From positions 1 through 64,000 of the forward strand of contig KB722743.1 of assembly GCA_000349905.1 (NCBI GenBank): a stretch of DNA of 64,000 nt, given 5' to 3'. Origin of the DNA: Volvariella volvacea V23 (Eukaryota; Basidiomycota; Agaricomycetes; Agaricales; Pluteaceae). The position numbers and the translations under genes are program-made. Shown piece by piece: positions 46,485-60,015 of the stretch. Each line of letters begins with the position of its first letter. The stretch's first letter is position 1. The notes under the pieces were generated by a model. It was not told the DNA's origin and made no database searches. It worked only from the letters and a program-made list of their open reading frames with translations.

Positions 46485-49400
46485 ATGTCGGATATTCCCT
46501 TACGATCTCTACGACGAAACAAATACAGAGCCGGTTATACACCACTATCTGACAGCCCAGAATCAGATTCTCTTTCTTCAGCCCAGACACAGCATCAGGT
46601 TGTGGATATGCGCACTACTGTCGCAGCCGCCGTGATTTCGAGTGGAGAGGCAAGGAAGAAGGCTGGGAAGAGAAGAGAGAGGTATGCCGACGACCCAGAC
46701 GAGGAGGCTGGTCTGTTGGAACAGCACGGTTCTGATGGAGAGGACGATGAATCCGAATCACACCAAATTTCAGAGGGTTCACCCTCTCGTGTAAGTGGAC
46801 TGCATTCAACTCGCACCAGACATATAAACTTATAATCACTTAGTCGCCCCCTCGGCAATCACGAGGAGGCAAAGACAAATCAAGGACGATACCTTTTCGA
46901 CCACCAGGTACCTATCTTTAGATCTGTACATCTACCAAGCGAGCATTAAATCCTCTACAGACAAGCTGCAATCACGCTTCCCCACCAACATTGTCCGGAA
47001 TCAAAAATACAATGCCTTCACGTTCCTGCCCATCGTCTTCTACGAACAGTTCAAGTTTTTCTTCAATCTATATTTCTTGCTAGTAGCTCTATCTCAGTTC
47101 ATACCTGCACTCAAAATTGGTTCGTCTCTGAAGCTCCTGTAGGGAAGGCTAAATGTTGATCGTCTTGGCAGGTTTCATATTAACTTATATCGCACCTCTC
47201 GCATTCGTTCTTATGGTTACAATGGGCAAGGAAGCATACGACGACTACAAACGTCATCTACGAGATAAGGAGGCTAATTCGCAAAAATATCTTATCCTCG
47301 AACCCATATCTTCTGAAGGCACCTCAGCGCTGACACCCGCTGATGAATACCTGAACGCCCATGCTAATACACGCTCCGTCCCATCTTCGTCGCTACGCGT
47401 CGGTGACCTTGTTCATCTCGAGAAAAATCAACGTGTTCCAGCAGATATGATTCTCCTGCGCACCTCAGAAGCCTCAGGGACATGCTTCATCAGGACTGAT
47501 CAACTGGACGGAGAGACGGATTGGAAGCTGCGTGTCGCTGTAGCAGAGACCCAGAAACTGGAAGAGAGGGAGTTGACCGCCTTAGATGCAGAGATTTATG
47601 GTTAGTTTGAACACACCTTCTACTTCTTGTCCTTAAATTTGCCTCCGCAGCCGATGCCCCAATCAAAGACATTCACTCATTTGTTGGCACCTTCACACTC
47701 AGCAGGCCTCCAGCGTCCTCTCTTGGCTCGTTGGACGGAGTTCCACTTGGCCCTTTGCCTCCAATCGTTGCACCGCTCACTGTTGAGAATGTCCTGTGGT
47801 CCAATACAGTGCTTGCAGCCGGTTCAGCAGTTGGTTTTGTCGTATACACAGGCCCTGAGACAAGGGCTGTCATGAACACAAATCACCCAGAGACGAAAGT
47901 TGGACTGCTGGACCACGAAATCAACAGGCTTGCAAAGGTTCGTCACGCTTTTACGGATTCGCCTGATGCTTATCCTACGTTTCAGATTTTGGGCACTGTC
48001 ACATTCGTGCTCTCTTTAGTTCTTGTGGCACTGAATGGCTTCCGAGGGTTATGGTACATCTATCTGCTTAGATTTTTGATTCTATTCTCTTCCATCATTC
48101 CAATTAGGTCAGTACTCGCCGTAAAACCCTTTTCTGGGCCACTCATTGCGTGTCAATAGCTTGCGAGTCAATCTTGATATGGGCAAGACCGTATATGCGC
48201 ATCAAATCATGAATGACCCACAGATCCCCGACACTATTGTGCGCACTAGCACCCTGCCGGAGGAGCTAGGTCGAATTGAGTACCTTTTGAGCGATAAAAC
48301 CGGTACATTGACGCAAAACGGCAAGTTGTTCTGAATACAGTGCTGGCGCAAATGATTAATTTGTGTCCCAGAAATGGAAATGAGAAAGCTTCACATGGGT
48401 ACCATGTCCTATGGAGCGGACTCAATGGATGAAGTGGCGCACCAACTGGCTACGGCTTTCGGTACCACTGCGGAACAAGGTATGGAATTCTCGAAGTTCT
48501 TTGAGAACGCGATCTGAATTAGTTATAGCGTATGCGAAACTAGGGTCGCTATCGACAGGCATTCAACTTGCCTCACGAGGACGAAGAGATATGTCATCAC
48601 GCGTCCGCGATGTTGTTCTCAGTTTAGCTCTTTGCCACAATGTAACTCTGGTCCCTCATTTCCGAGTGCTGTGCTGATGGAGGAATTAGGTCACCCCGGT
48701 GACTAATGACGACGGCTCAGTAACTTATCAAGCATCGTCACCGGATGAAGTCGCCATTGTAAAGTGGACGGAGTCTGTCGGGTTGACCCTTGTATTCCGT
48801 GACCGTACGCGGATGGAACTTCAAGCGCCCAACGGCTCACGGTTGCATTATGATATCCTCGACATATTCCCATTCACCTCCGAATCCAAGCGCATGGGTA
48901 TAATTGTCCGAGACATTAATACTGGCGAAATCACTTTTCTTCAGAAAGGCGCTGATGTTGTAATGTCTAAGATTGTCCAGCGGAATGATTGGTTGGAAGA
49001 GGAGACCGCCAACATGGCTCGTGAAGGACTCCGGACTCTCGTTATGGCACGAAGAAGACTTAGCTCACAAATCTATAATGAATTCAAGGCAATGCATCAT
49101 GAAGCCAGCGTAAGACTGGAAGGAAGAAACGAGGCAATGGCGGTCGTTGTTGCTCAATACCTCGAGCACGATCTAGAGCTTTTGGGTCTGACCGGAGTTG
49201 AGGATAAATTACAGGATGAGGTTAAGTCGACGTTGGAACTCCTCAGGAACGCTGGCATCAAAATTTGGATGTTGACCGGAGATAAGATTGAAACTGCCAG
49301 GTGTATTGCCATTTCAACGAAGTTGGTAGCTAGGAACCAGTACATCCATGAAGTAGCTAAACGTGAGTATATCGCTGGCTTCGTTCAACTCACGCTAATT

Positions 49401-50888
49401 ATTTTGTTGATGGTGTCTCGTTATAAATCGGTTGTATCACTAGTCAAAACCGCCGACGAAGTTCGCGATCAACTGGAGTTCCTTCAGTCCAAACTCGACT
49501 GCTGCCTGGTTATTGATGGCGAATCTCTTCAGGTAAGGTTTCCTATTGTCGTGAGAAGCCAAGCGCAGTTTATACTGATAATCGTTTCATTTGATTATCT
49601 TGCTACTTGTCTCTACGCCTCTAGTTGTGCTTGAACCTGTTCAAAAACGAGTTTATCGAGATCGCAACGAAGTTATCCGCGGTGGTTGCATGCAGATGCT
49701 CTCCTACACAAAAAGCAGACGTTGCAAAGCTTATCAGGAGCCACACCAAGAAACGAGTCTGTTGTATTGGCGACGGCGGCAATGATGTCAGTATGATTCA
49801 AGCTGCAGATGTTGGTGCGTATAAAGTGTTCTGATTCCCATTAATAACTACCTCTTGCTTAATGCGGATATCCCAGGCGTTGGTATCGTCGGAAAAGAAG
49901 GAAAGCAGGCCTCCTTAGCCGCCGATTTCTCAGTAACTCAGTTCAGCTATCTCACAAAATTGCTTTTATGGCACGGACGAAACTCCTACCGCCGTTCAGC
50001 GAAGCTCGCTCAGTTCGTCATTCACCGTGGTCTCATCATCTCTATCATGCAAGCCGTGTTTTCCGCCATCTTCTATTTCGCTCCTATCGCACTGTATCAA
50101 GGATGGCTGATGATGGGCTACGCGACTGTTTACACTATGGCACCTGTCTTCTCGCTGGTTCTGGATAGGGATGTAAATGAAGACCTGGCGTTGCTGTATC
50201 CGGAGTTGTATAAAGAACTTACCAAGGTAAGGCTATAAACTCGTGTTTTGGCGAATGAAGCCATTGACTGTTGTTATCCTTTTAGGGCAGGGCCTTGTCC
50301 TACAAGACGTTCTTCCAGTGGCTTATGATCAGTGTCTATCAAGGTATGTGCAATCAAGGGTTTAATTTCGAGCATCGCTGAACGCCCCTATTCACCTTAG
50401 GCACCGCCATCATGATTGTGTCTCTCGTGCTCTTTGAAAATGAATTCCTTCATATCGTATCCATTTCCTTTACCGCTTTGATCCTGAATGAGCTTATTAT
50501 GGTCGCTCTCGAAATTACCACTTGGTATGTCGCTTCATGCGTCGGAGTTTACTCACCCTTTCCTGATCCACATCAATCTAAGGCATCTATACATGGTTAT
50601 CTCCGAAGTTGTTACTTTATTCTTCTACATCATCAGTATTGCCTTCCTCCCTGAATATTTCGGTAAGCACCAACCCTTTCTCATAAGTGATTTTGAAACT
50701 GATCACTCATCAACTACCCTTGTCGTTTGCAATTCTTCATTCTCGGATATTAAGATCTCTCGTTTGTGGTCACTGTCGGATTTGCATGGAAGGTTGCCGT
50801 CATTGTGGCCATTAGCGCATTGCCGCTCTGGATTATCAAGTTCATTAAGAGCAGAGTGGCGCCGGCGGCGTCAGCAAAATTATTGTAA
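46485..50888 (+). CDS. P4-type phospholipid flippase, NEO1/ATP9 group
   Basis: Flips aminophospholipids to the cytosolic leaflet in Golgi/endosome membranes (family role). Starts [20 protein letters not shown] with a disordered acidic leader. The first transmembrane exon reads [20 protein letters not shown], then [20 protein letters not shown], characteristic of NEO1. The actuator domain has [15 protein letters not shown] (near 47500). The phosphorylation site is [10 protein letters not shown], with Asp codon at 48293-48295. The N-domain exon (48699-49370) includes [14 protein letters not shown] and [26 protein letters not shown] starts at 49769. The last helices include [20 protein letters not shown], and the end is [12 protein letters not shown]. 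About a dozen introns. NEO1-group flippases work without a CDC50 subunit in yeast. Confidence 0.92.
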
Positions 50889-53061
50889 TAGATATCGCGG
50901 ATATTGGACAAGTAATTTAGATATTCTGGTCCTGGGATCCAACATCCACCATGGACGTGATACCCCTGTTTTGACAGATAAAATAGTTATCACTATGCCT
51001 CGGCACCTTATCAAGTCCATTCCAGACAATACATGTTATAGCAACAGCTCCACCAATTGCAATGCGGGACAACATACAACAGATGTAGATTCAGGCTCAT
51101 TCAAGCTGCGAATCGTATTTGGAACCATGTCGGCGTAATTCAGGCCTGAGAACTTTGCTACGTGTATTGCTACCACTAACATTCCTCAAAACTATCCTAT
51201 TCGAACTTGGGGATTTAATCGCCACGAATTACGCTCTTTGCGCCTTCCCTCGCCACTACCAGACGCTTCTCGAAATTCAGAAATATCTATGGTACTATAG
51301 ACCAAATCTTGAATTCAGGTTGCGAAGCGGTCCCACGTTCGACGGGCGATGAATCAACAATAAAATGCACTCCTCGTTTCGCCGTGCTCTGCACTACCGT
51401 TGGAAGATTCCGGGAAAATACAGCCATGTTTACCTGTCCAAGAAGTGTAGATATATGCCCTCCAGTTGGTTGGATTTATGTCGGATCATGCGATATCAAC
51501 TTCGCCTATCATTGATTTCAAAGATGCAGCTGCATTCATTGCATCACAACCCCAAGCATTAACCCAGAACCTAATCCCTTCGAGCTCGTTGTTTGTGGGG
51601 ATTTGAGAAAGTGGATCATGGCCCAAGAGACCAAGGTATAACCCCTCTTCACGTTGTCAACAATGGAACATATCGAACGGGTTGAACGAGGTGGTAAAGA
51701 CATAGCAAGTGAAAAATTGGGTTTGTAATTGAGATTTTGTGACCCATTCTTTCCTGATATAGGTTTCCGTTAGCCTGATCCAAGTTCAAGATTGGTGCAG
51801 GTTAATGCGATGCTGCACTCACAGCACCCTGAGGGTTTAATTTCCAGCTTCTCAAGGACACCGAGGGCATCCAAACAAGAGGCATGGTACACTCCCACAC
51901 ATACGATTCATCACGCATTCCGGTGCCATCATTCCACGGACACCAACAGGGAAACTAATGCCTTGTAACCACTGACAAGTATCAGGGCTTCAATCTGGAG
52001 TAACAGATAGGCATTTTGATAGTATTTGCATAGCTGATAAACTCGGCTCATCGGAAAAGGTGGGAATATCGACACGTATAGGAGAGAACTACGGTGACGA
52101 AGGTAGTGAGCTTGGGTGGTGTCATTGGCATAGAAAATGAGGTGAGCAAATGTAGACCTGCAACAGTAATAAATAATTTCTCCTTCATCTGATAGACATC
52201 CGCACCAAACCATTAGTTACCGCTTGCCTCAAATTTGCTCTTGGATGTCAAAAACGGTGGGAACAATAACCTTGTCGCAGACTATATTGAGAAATACGCT
52301 CCTGGTGTGCTTTAAATAGCGTGGCATTTGGGTAGTAGCTCGTTAAACCTGGGAGCGCCCAAGGAATTGGGCATGGTAATAGGAAGATCGCGAAAGAAGA
52401 GGGCGATGTGAAAGCATGATATATTAGCCTACAGTCTCAAAGGGGCTCTATTGGAAGGTGCTGGCGATTATTTCGAAGGGTTGTTGAGACATTCCTTTCC
52501 GCCCAAGAAAACCATCTTCCGTTCACTGCTTATTAGAGGCTAGACTGAGATGGTGGATGTCATCGGTCAACCCTTCGCTGCGTTGACAATTGGGTAATCA
52601 ATATTAATCAATGCCAAATAAATCATCACCGTCCATTAGTACCTTTACTGTACTGTAGTGCATCCTAAGCTCCCACATGAAGTCCGTCTAGCATCCGCGC
52701 TATGCCAGGGTATATCGATACCGTTATAGGACTAGTAGATAGCATACACTTCGAAAGGCACAGCGCTTCCTGTAAACACCCATAGTGCAGCTCAGCCTCG
52801 GTGTCGGGGATGCATCCCCGCAACACCGCCCTCTGTATGCAATCACCCCGTAGCTACCCGAGAAATCTATAAGCGAGGTGCGGAGAATCACCTCATCACG
52901 TTATGCTTTGCATGTCGCATGTTGCGAGTAAGAAACGGTTGTTAATAATGGTAGTTCGTCGACTAGGCCAGCTAATATTGTCAAATCTCAACATACAGAT
53001 TAAAAACATGAAATCGTATTAACTGAAGCGTACAATATTACACATGCGCAAAGAGGTGCAA
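50889..53061. other. Intergenic stretch, no supported gene
   Basis: About 2.2 kb. The open frames at 51119-51562 and 51929-52213 show no domains and no credible exon chain. Composition is AT-rich with no obvious repeat. Confidence 0.5.
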
Positions 53062-54405
53062 CTAGGACAAGGTCACAATCTGATTAAAACCCGAGACAAG
53101 CCAGGATACTATTAGAGGGGTCAACTCCCCTACTGTCTTGGGACTCTTCCCTCCAGCAGCAGCGAAATCATTAAGTGGATCTTCGTGGACGCCATTCATC
53201 TGTACGACCAACTCTACGTTGCCGTGATAGGACTTCAGCGATGTAGCGAAGGCGACAATAGACTCCTTCAAGCATTCTAAGTCTCCTGCAGAAACGAGGA
53301 TGCGATCAACAACCTGGTTGACACCCTGGAACCAACCATCTGGGGTGCGTGAAGAATCAATGTAGTGTAGCTGAGACCTGGGGATCTCTCTGAGGTTCAC
53401 TTGGCTCCACTCATGAATAATTCTGAAGCCAATGGTATCCGTCTTTTCAGCGGGATGCTTCCCAAAGACAATCCTTGAATCCACGGTCATGCACACAGAG
53501 GGAGACATCAAGTAGGCTCCACCAAGACGACCGCTCAGGATCAGGGGCGGAACACCATCGAGAGGGTGAAGGATGTGTGAAAGGAGTTGAGCGATGAGGT
53601 TCCCACCCGATGAGTCTCCCATAAGCTGAATGCTTCCTGGCTGAGTTCCTGCGTCCGTAAGGTACGATACTGCAGCACGAAGTTCTCGAAGTTGAGTTGG
53701 GAACATTCCAGTGGGGACAAGCGCTGCAGGACGACAAGTATGTTAGTATTGGCCCTTTGCTTACGTGTTAAAAGAGCGGCTCACTGTAGTTGAGCGCGGC
53801 GACACCAACATCGAGACCCTTTGCCTTGAGTTCTTCCTGAATATATTTTAAGAAATCTAGATGGTAGTCTTGCAGCGGTAGCATGAACGCTCCACCTGAC
53901 AATGTCGTATCAAAAAATGCCTTAATGAGGGTGTTAAATTTTTGACGCACCATGGCAAAAGATGAGGACTTTATCAATCCGTTTGGGTCCAACCCACAGC
54001 AGCCGGGAATCTTCTCCAACTTCATCGACGACAAATGGCATTTGTTTTTTCTTCGTCCAGTCCTTATAACAGTCAATGCTGGGCTTCTTGAACAAAAATT
54101 GAAGTTGGTGTGGATTGCAATTCCCAGTCACGAATTGAACGGAGGAATCGTTTAGAACACGTCTCCATGATTTCGATGAATTGTGCTTGACGAAGGGGGA
54201 GCTCAGTAGTCGGTAGGTGAGCACGGCGGCTATCAACGAGCATAGTCAGTGAATGCCGGGCGGGTGGAGTCGGTTACTAATTGAGTCGGATGTCGTCGAT
54301 CATGACATAGTACTCACGGAGGCTTAGGCCGACGCCGGCGACTTTGACGACCTCGAGCCAAGTGACCTCAGCAAAGCCGCGTTTATTTGGGCTCTGAGCT
54401 GACAT
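53062..54405 (-). CDS. Alpha/beta-hydrolase fold esterase
   Basis: Probable carboxylesterase/lipase-like enzyme. Starts MSAQSPNKRGFAEVTWLEVV and reaches a GTGAGT donor after KVAGVGLSLR. The next exon has AVLTYRLLSSPFVKHNSSKS, then VDEVGEDSRLLWVGPKRIDK, ending in FCHG (oxyanion region HG). Then GGAFMLPLQDYHLDFLKYIQ, and after an intron GMFPTQLRELRAAVSYLTDA, then IQLMGDSSGGNLIAQLLSHI, giving the nucleophile motif GDSSGG near 53610. The acid lies in RILVSAGDLECLKESIVAFA and the histidine in VQMNGVHEDPLNDFAAAGG. The catalytic triad is complete. There is no clear secretion signal. Confidence 0.85.
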
Positions 54406-55243
54406 GGATGTTGGTCTTCGTGCACGGTTGTGAGGGGCGCTGCTTTAGGTACTAGGAGACGAGAGTACTAACGGTAAGGGAAAGCAAGGAGACTTTTATG
54501 AGCGGGAATGTTAAAAAAGAATCCGGGAGGACAAAAATTTGCTGAGTACTGGAATACGATGTACAGATGCTCTGGTCGGCATACGCTCAAAGGCCACCCT
54601 CTGAGGCCGGTACCGCTGGTGTCACGGGGAGTGCTTACAAGTCGCCGAGGTGAGATACCAAACGTTAAACTAATTTTCCGGTGTTCTACGGTGATGCTCA
54701 TGTGGACACATCACCACCCTCCCAGATTGCCAATATTGCGACGGTCATTGGTGATGTACCTGAAGATGAAAATTTTGGGGAGTTAGCCGGAGGATTGTCT
54801 AGAATTTGAGCCAACACAGAGTTCCAATTCCATAAATATAGTGCGTAAACACGGTGCACAGACAGCCATGACTCGAAAAATGATACAAAATACGCTCATA
54901 GAAAGGAAGGGATATATAATTTTGCGACTCTTAGCAGTGTAGAGAAGACATATAAAGGTAATTGCATGGTCGTGGATTTCAAATGTTAGGCCCATCAACT
55001 GGCAAGGGTAAACCGACTTTATCATCGATTGCAATAGCTCACCCGAATCCCTAGGAGTTAGTAAAATCCGAGGTTTTACATCCCTCAAGGTTTATAGGCT
55101 GGGTTAATACTCCTGAGTCAACCCTTCTTGGCACTTAGAAGCAATCCTTCTTTCACTCGTTGATGCAGACGATGTATCTAATTTTGGGATAGGGCTATAT
55201 AGCTTGCTAAGCCGACGTAAGATTGAACAATGAAACCAACAAC
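54406..55243. other. Intergenic stretch between the hydrolase and paralogue A
   Basis: About 840 bp of noncoding-looking sequence. The frames at 54468-54786 and 54783-55088 have no domain support. Confidence 0.5.
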
Positions 55244-56106
55244 TTACGCCCGTAGTTGCAGCGCGGAGGATGAGGCATTACCATTTGTCTGAGACTTAGG
55301 TTCATTTCTCAGGTATTCTTCACTAATGATCGGTCAGCTACCCCTCAAACAACCATGCTATGGGCTTGACATGACATACCGCCCACGTGCCCACTGAACA
55401 GCCTCAGAGATGGACAAACTCAATGATAGGTCTTGGTCCCGAGTGGAGAAGTCAGTAAGCGAGATAGGCTGATTGGAACATTTTTCATGAAAATCATCAC
55501 TGTGCAAATGATGAAAACGCTAAGCACGAACCCATCCAAACTGCTTGAACTTGTTCTCAATCTTTTGTCGAAGATCCTCTACTCTTTTTGCATATTTCTT
55601 TCTCTTCAAATAGCGAGTGATTCGCCACTTATTCCAATATTTGTCGTGGAAAGTGACCGCCTCATTGATCGGTCTAGGAATTAGACATTAGTACCGAAAA
55701 ATACAGAATAACGGATGCGGCCATGCGGACCGAGACATACTACTTACACCCAAAGGTCGTGCAATGTGAGTTTATTGAAGTCGAGGCTCACAGTTGGCTG
55801 GTGATGTTTTCTGACAGAAGCCAGAACCACGAGGAAATATGCCACATTCAAAACTATATCATACAGAGCGCTGATTCGCTGTGTGGATGAAAAAGGTTTT
55901 ATAAAAGGTCGTAGAGAAAGGCACACCCCACCGGTCTATATGCGCATACATACATTTGGTGCATTGGAGAGCTTTTCCGCCATTTCTGCGATATTTCGTG
56001 TCCTTACTGCTCCTGGATAGTTGTCGTTGATATCCCAAGACTCGTAGTACTGTTTGACACTCTGCAAACGGGTGTCTAAACTGGCACTTTGACCAATCGT
56101 CGGCAT
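55244..56106 (-). CDS. Uncharacterised helical protein, paralogue A
   Basis: I do not recognise this family. Manually joined exons give MPTIGQSASLDTRLQSVKQY, YESWDINDNYPGAVRTRNIA and EMAEKLSNAPN. Then ISALYDIVLNVAYFLVVLAS and NKLTLHDLW follow, and next PINEAVTFHDKYWNKWRITR with a basic coiled-coil-like run (KRVEDLRQKIENKFKQFGW). The last exons read PISLTDFSTRDQDLSLSLSI and EEYLRNEPKSQTNGNASSSA, stopping at 55244. About 200 residues, predicted mostly helical, no signal peptide. It is clearly paralogous, exon by exon, to 59151-60015: the shared stretches are DNYxGAVRTRxIA, VAYFLVxLAxxR and LTLHxLW. The two copies flank panB. Function unknown. Confidence 0.65.
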
Positions 56107-56737
56107 TTTCGTTTTGACTGTCAGGGAGGGGGAGGGACGTTCAGCAAACAGGAAGCTGTAGAATGAGTTGAAAAAGCGCTCAAGTGGCCTCGTGTGGGAT
56201 GGCCTGCATTACCACACCAGAAGAGCGTGTCACCTGTCTAGGTGAAGGCTATGCCTGCTGACGTCTTAGGGTTGCCACGCTGGTGTTATTTGTATGTATT
56301 GGTAATGCAATGGTATTTCATGGCGCAGCATGAGCCAACATACTCGTAGGTATCTCGATGGACTGGGCAAGGACGGAATGGACTGAAGGGTTACGACCTA
56401 CTTTGATTCACAGGATCTGACAGGTAATCCCGTCATCAGTTGACATCGTTTTGGATGAGTCACTCGATGTCAGTTTGCTGGTGGCGGTGGCGGAGAAAAT
56501 GAGTACTTTCTGCTCGTCTTGGTGGTAGAGAGTAAGGGAGCATCACGTGCAGTTTTTATTTTTTTATCCGTTTCGGTTCCCTGCGTTCATTGTTAAGATT
56601 TTTTAGTAATCCATTCCAGAATTTACCATAGACAAGTACTAGCGAGTAGTATTCAATCACCACCGAGTGATAACCTGTTCACTTGGCGTTACATAGGATA
56701 AGTTAGACGCCATCTCAAATGGCGGGCTAGTTTTTAA
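56107..56737. other. Intergenic stretch upstream of paralogue A
   Basis: About 630 bp with the promoter of paralogue A and the 3' flank of panB. No gene seen. Confidence 0.5.
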
Positions 56738-57672
56738 TTAATTCTTACGTAGTTTCTCCTGTTCCATAAAGCTTTCCCAGAGCCCTTTGTCCATCGTATA
56801 ACTCTCCGCATCACTTGGGAATGAGCCGTCTCTTACGGCAGCGGTATAGTTCTGCAGCCCACTATCTCGTTCACTCTTGAGATCCGCGAATCGCCTCACA
56901 AATTTTGCCTTGTGTCCAGACCAGGTTCCCATCAAGTCATCCCATACTAGCACCTATGAAATGTCAACTCCGAGGTGGACAGATTGAAGAAGTGACGTAC
57001 TTGTCCGTTAGTGAATGGCCCTGCACCTATACCAATTGTCGGAATGGTCAATCGATCTGATATGTATTTTCCGAGCTCCTTCGGTACAGCTTCGACGACC
57101 ATTGAAAATGCGCCTGCGCCTTCAAGTGCCAATGCGTCTTGTACTACTTTCTGAGCACCTTCAACACTCCGACCCTGAACCCGATAACCTGACATCGCAG
57201 TATGTCGTTGAGGTAGCAATCCGACATGTGCCATGACAGGTATTCCGATGCTTGTCAACTTCTTCACAGTCTCCACGATCTCGGCGCCACCTTCTAACTT
57301 AACTGCTTCCATGCGACCCTCCTGAACAAGCTTAATTGCGTTCCTAACGGCATCATCCGTGGAGCTGTGGTACGTTCCAAATGGCATGTCGGCTACGAGA
57401 AGGGGATGTGAAGTGCCCCGGGCAACAGCACGAGCGTGGTGGATCATCTCGGCTAGCGTCAATTGTGTTGTGGAGCTGTAGCCCAAACAAACTTGTGCCA
57501 GCGAATCCCCTACGAGAACGATGTCCACATCGGGATTTGACGAACAAGCAAGGCCTGTTGGATAGTCGTAGGCCGTCACCATCGTGATTGGTATTTTATT
57601 CGATTTTTGGGCATGGAGGGCTTGAATGGTAACTTTCTTCCGCGCTAGGGGGTACGTGTAAGGTTCGGCCAT
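56738..57672 (-). CDS. panB: 3-methyl-2-oxobutanoate hydroxymethyltransferase (ketopantoate hydroxymethyltransferase)
   Basis: Transfers a hydroxymethyl group from 5,10-methylene-tetrahydrofolate to 2-oxoisovalerate, giving ketopantoate, the first committed step to pantothenate and CoA. Two exons. The first (56947-57672) begins MAEPYTYPLARKKVTIQALH, then ITMVTAYDYPTGLACSSNPD. The conserved metal and substrate residues are in VDIVLVGDSLAQVCLGYSST, PLLVADMPFGTYHSS and MEAVKLEGGAEIVETVKKL. They continue in PVMAHVGLLPQRHTAMSGYR, GAFSMVVEAVPKELGKYISD and PTIGIGAGPFTNGQ. The second exon starts VLVWDDLMGTWSGHKAKFVR and ends MEQEKLRKN. There is no obvious mitochondrial presequence. All catalytic motifs are intact. 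Confidence 0.95.
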
Positions 57673-59150
57673 TTACGACATTTCAGGACTGAATTGCTGA
57701 CACACCTTCTCCGGCGGCTGAATCCTTCCGGGGGCGAACACTCATCCACCTCCTGTGGGCTGAAGATGAGATACTTTGAAACGCCTTTGCACGACAGGTC
57801 GATAGCGACATGGTCATGGTATACGCAGTGAACATGGTCCGATATGATTATATGTTGGATTAGTCAGCGGAAAAATAAGTGGGTAGTCGAACGACTCACC
57901 CGGGCATTGGGGAATCGCCAGCCATAACAGGCTCGGGAGACGGAGGCAGCGGATATCACGTTCCTCAGCTACACCGGATCCCGCTCCCCACCAGCTTGTG
58001 CCACAATACTCGTCCCTCCCAAAAGTTCTGCTTGCTTCCCAACCCTGTCAGTTGTCCTAAATTTTGGACATAGTACGTCACGTTCGAGCTCACCTAGTGA
58101 TGGTCATTGTCCAAGTGCAGCCTTCCAGCTGCCGCATGGCATTGGCTAGCATAACAAGCTGAGTTGCTCTAAAAAGGCAACTACATCCCTTCGCGATGGC
58201 TTGATGGTTTGCTTCTGTTAGGTTGTAGTCCGCCTGACGCGACCCAACAAATCATCTATGGGGTCATAAAAACTGTGGGGTACCGATAAGTCGAGAAATA
58301 ATGTCTGGAGCAAGTCATCCAAAATTCGGCAACCCTGTCATTAGGTTGATGACCTCCAGTGGTAGGCATTGAAAAGACAGCCTACATCTAAGACTCGTTT
58401 CCAATGCAAATGTTTCACTACCAGATGTGTCATCATCTTGTCGCTTTCTGCCAATTGAACACTCTTTTGTGGGACTTGACTCTCGAGTACTCACCGTTTC
58501 CCCATTTTTTGGCTGTCATCCTATCGCAGTAACGGCTTGTTCCGTTAAATTCGGACAATGCAGGCTAAAAACGTCTGAGAAGAGCAAGCGCTCATTACAT
58601 GGGCAAATTTAGCTTTCCCCAGCAATCTGACAGGTGTCATTCGTCCTCCACCCTGCTATCTCTGAGGGTGTCAGGACGATCAAAAAGTCAGGCATCCACG
58701 CGCACCCACGCACCATAAAAGAGTGTCAATCCGCTCGGCCTTGCATGGTCACATAACCACCAGCCTCCGTCACCTATTCATCACTCTCCCTCCGCGTCTT
58801 TTGTGTTCTCAAGAATCCGGTCTTCTTTGTCACACGCGAATGGCGACTTTACGATAGGGATGCATTAATGAGAGTAGATCCTGTACATTGAAAATGGGAG
58901 TGGATGCGAGGACGGTGCTCTGGGGATGAACTAGCTAAGGAGTAGGCATAATATAAGTTCTATGCATCGAAACCCCTCTTCCGCTGTTAATGTCAATCCT
59001 TTGTACCCCAGAGCTGACGATGTACTGGTTTTCTCCAGAATCTACGTAAGCGGCGATAGTGCGCTGGCGCTGAACATGTACAGGGGGTGCCCTGGCACTG
59101 AGACACGAGGTAAGTCAGAATAATCTATTGTCGGGACATTCTGGCATCAC
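57673..59150. other. Intergenic stretch, no supported gene
   Basis: About 1.5 kb between panB and paralogue B. The frames at 57879-58073 and 58427-58612 lack domains. It holds the panB promoter; nothing else is identified. Confidence 0.5.
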
Positions 59151-60015
59151 TTACTCCTGCGGCGGGGGTGCCTGACGACCGAGATTTGTCGGCGACGCTT
59201 GTACTATACTAGTGTCGAGATACTCTTGGCTGATGTCCGGTTAGCAATCTTCCACCGTGTGTGGAGAGCGGCATACCGTCGGCATGCCCAGTCAACAGCT
59301 TTCTTGATTGTCAAAGATATTGGATCTTCCTTGTCATAGACGAATGTATCGTCGAACGAGATAGGCTGGCAAGTCTTCTCAGGATGCGAAGCGTTTATGA
59401 TGGAAAGAAAGTGCGACATACCCAGGTGAACTTCTCGAAGGTTAACTCAATCGTCCTACACAGGTTCTTCATCTCACGCGTATATCTTTTCGACTTCAGA
59501 CGTCGAGTTAATTCCCACTTTCTCCAGTATCGTTTGAGGAACGCTTGGGCTCGCTCAATCGGTCTAATAAGAGGTTGTCAAGTAGGATAGAAACATGTGT
59601 ATGTCGTAACGGGAAGAAAAGCAAGTACGGACACCCAAAGCTCGTGCAATGTGAGGCCGTTCCTAAAGCAAGTAGTGGGTAGGTTTTCCCTTTGAAGAGT
59701 AGCCAGGGTGACGAGGAAGTACGCGACGTCGCTGATCCGGGTGCATAGCTGGAGCTCTGGCTGGAAGGGGTCCTGAAGAGGTATGATGAATGAGATATGT
59801 GATAGGTTGGCACATGAGGCGCGCACCTTAATGTATGTGTGCAGGCTCTCGGCAATAGCTGCGATATCTCTTGTCCTCACCGCACCAAGATAATTGTCGT
59901 TCATGTCCGAAGTCTTATAGAATTCCTTGATAACTCTCATTCGCAAATTGTAAGTAGTTATTGTCGTGGTTGGGATTTGGGGGGGATGAAAGAGGAATGA
60001 AGGTAGGTATGGCAT
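59151..60015 (-). CDS. Uncharacterised helical protein, paralogue B
   Basis: Same unrecognised family as 55244-56106. Exons give MPYLPSFLFHPPQIPTTTIT, MRVIKEFYKTSDMNDNYLGA and VRTRDIAAIAESLHTYIK. After a 54-nt intron come DPFQPELQLCTRISDVAYFL, NLPTTCFRNGLTLHELW, RPIERAQAFLKRYWRKWELT and TREMKNLCRTIELTFEKFTW. Then PISFDDTFVYDKEDPISLTI, and a final exon QEYLDTSIVQASPTNLGRQA followed by PPPQE, with the stop at 59151. The start is ambiguous: upstream in-frame Met codons exist at 60102 and 60147, and I chose 60015 because it lines up best with copy A. Helical and charged, with a basic middle segment. Function unknown. Confidence 0.6.
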
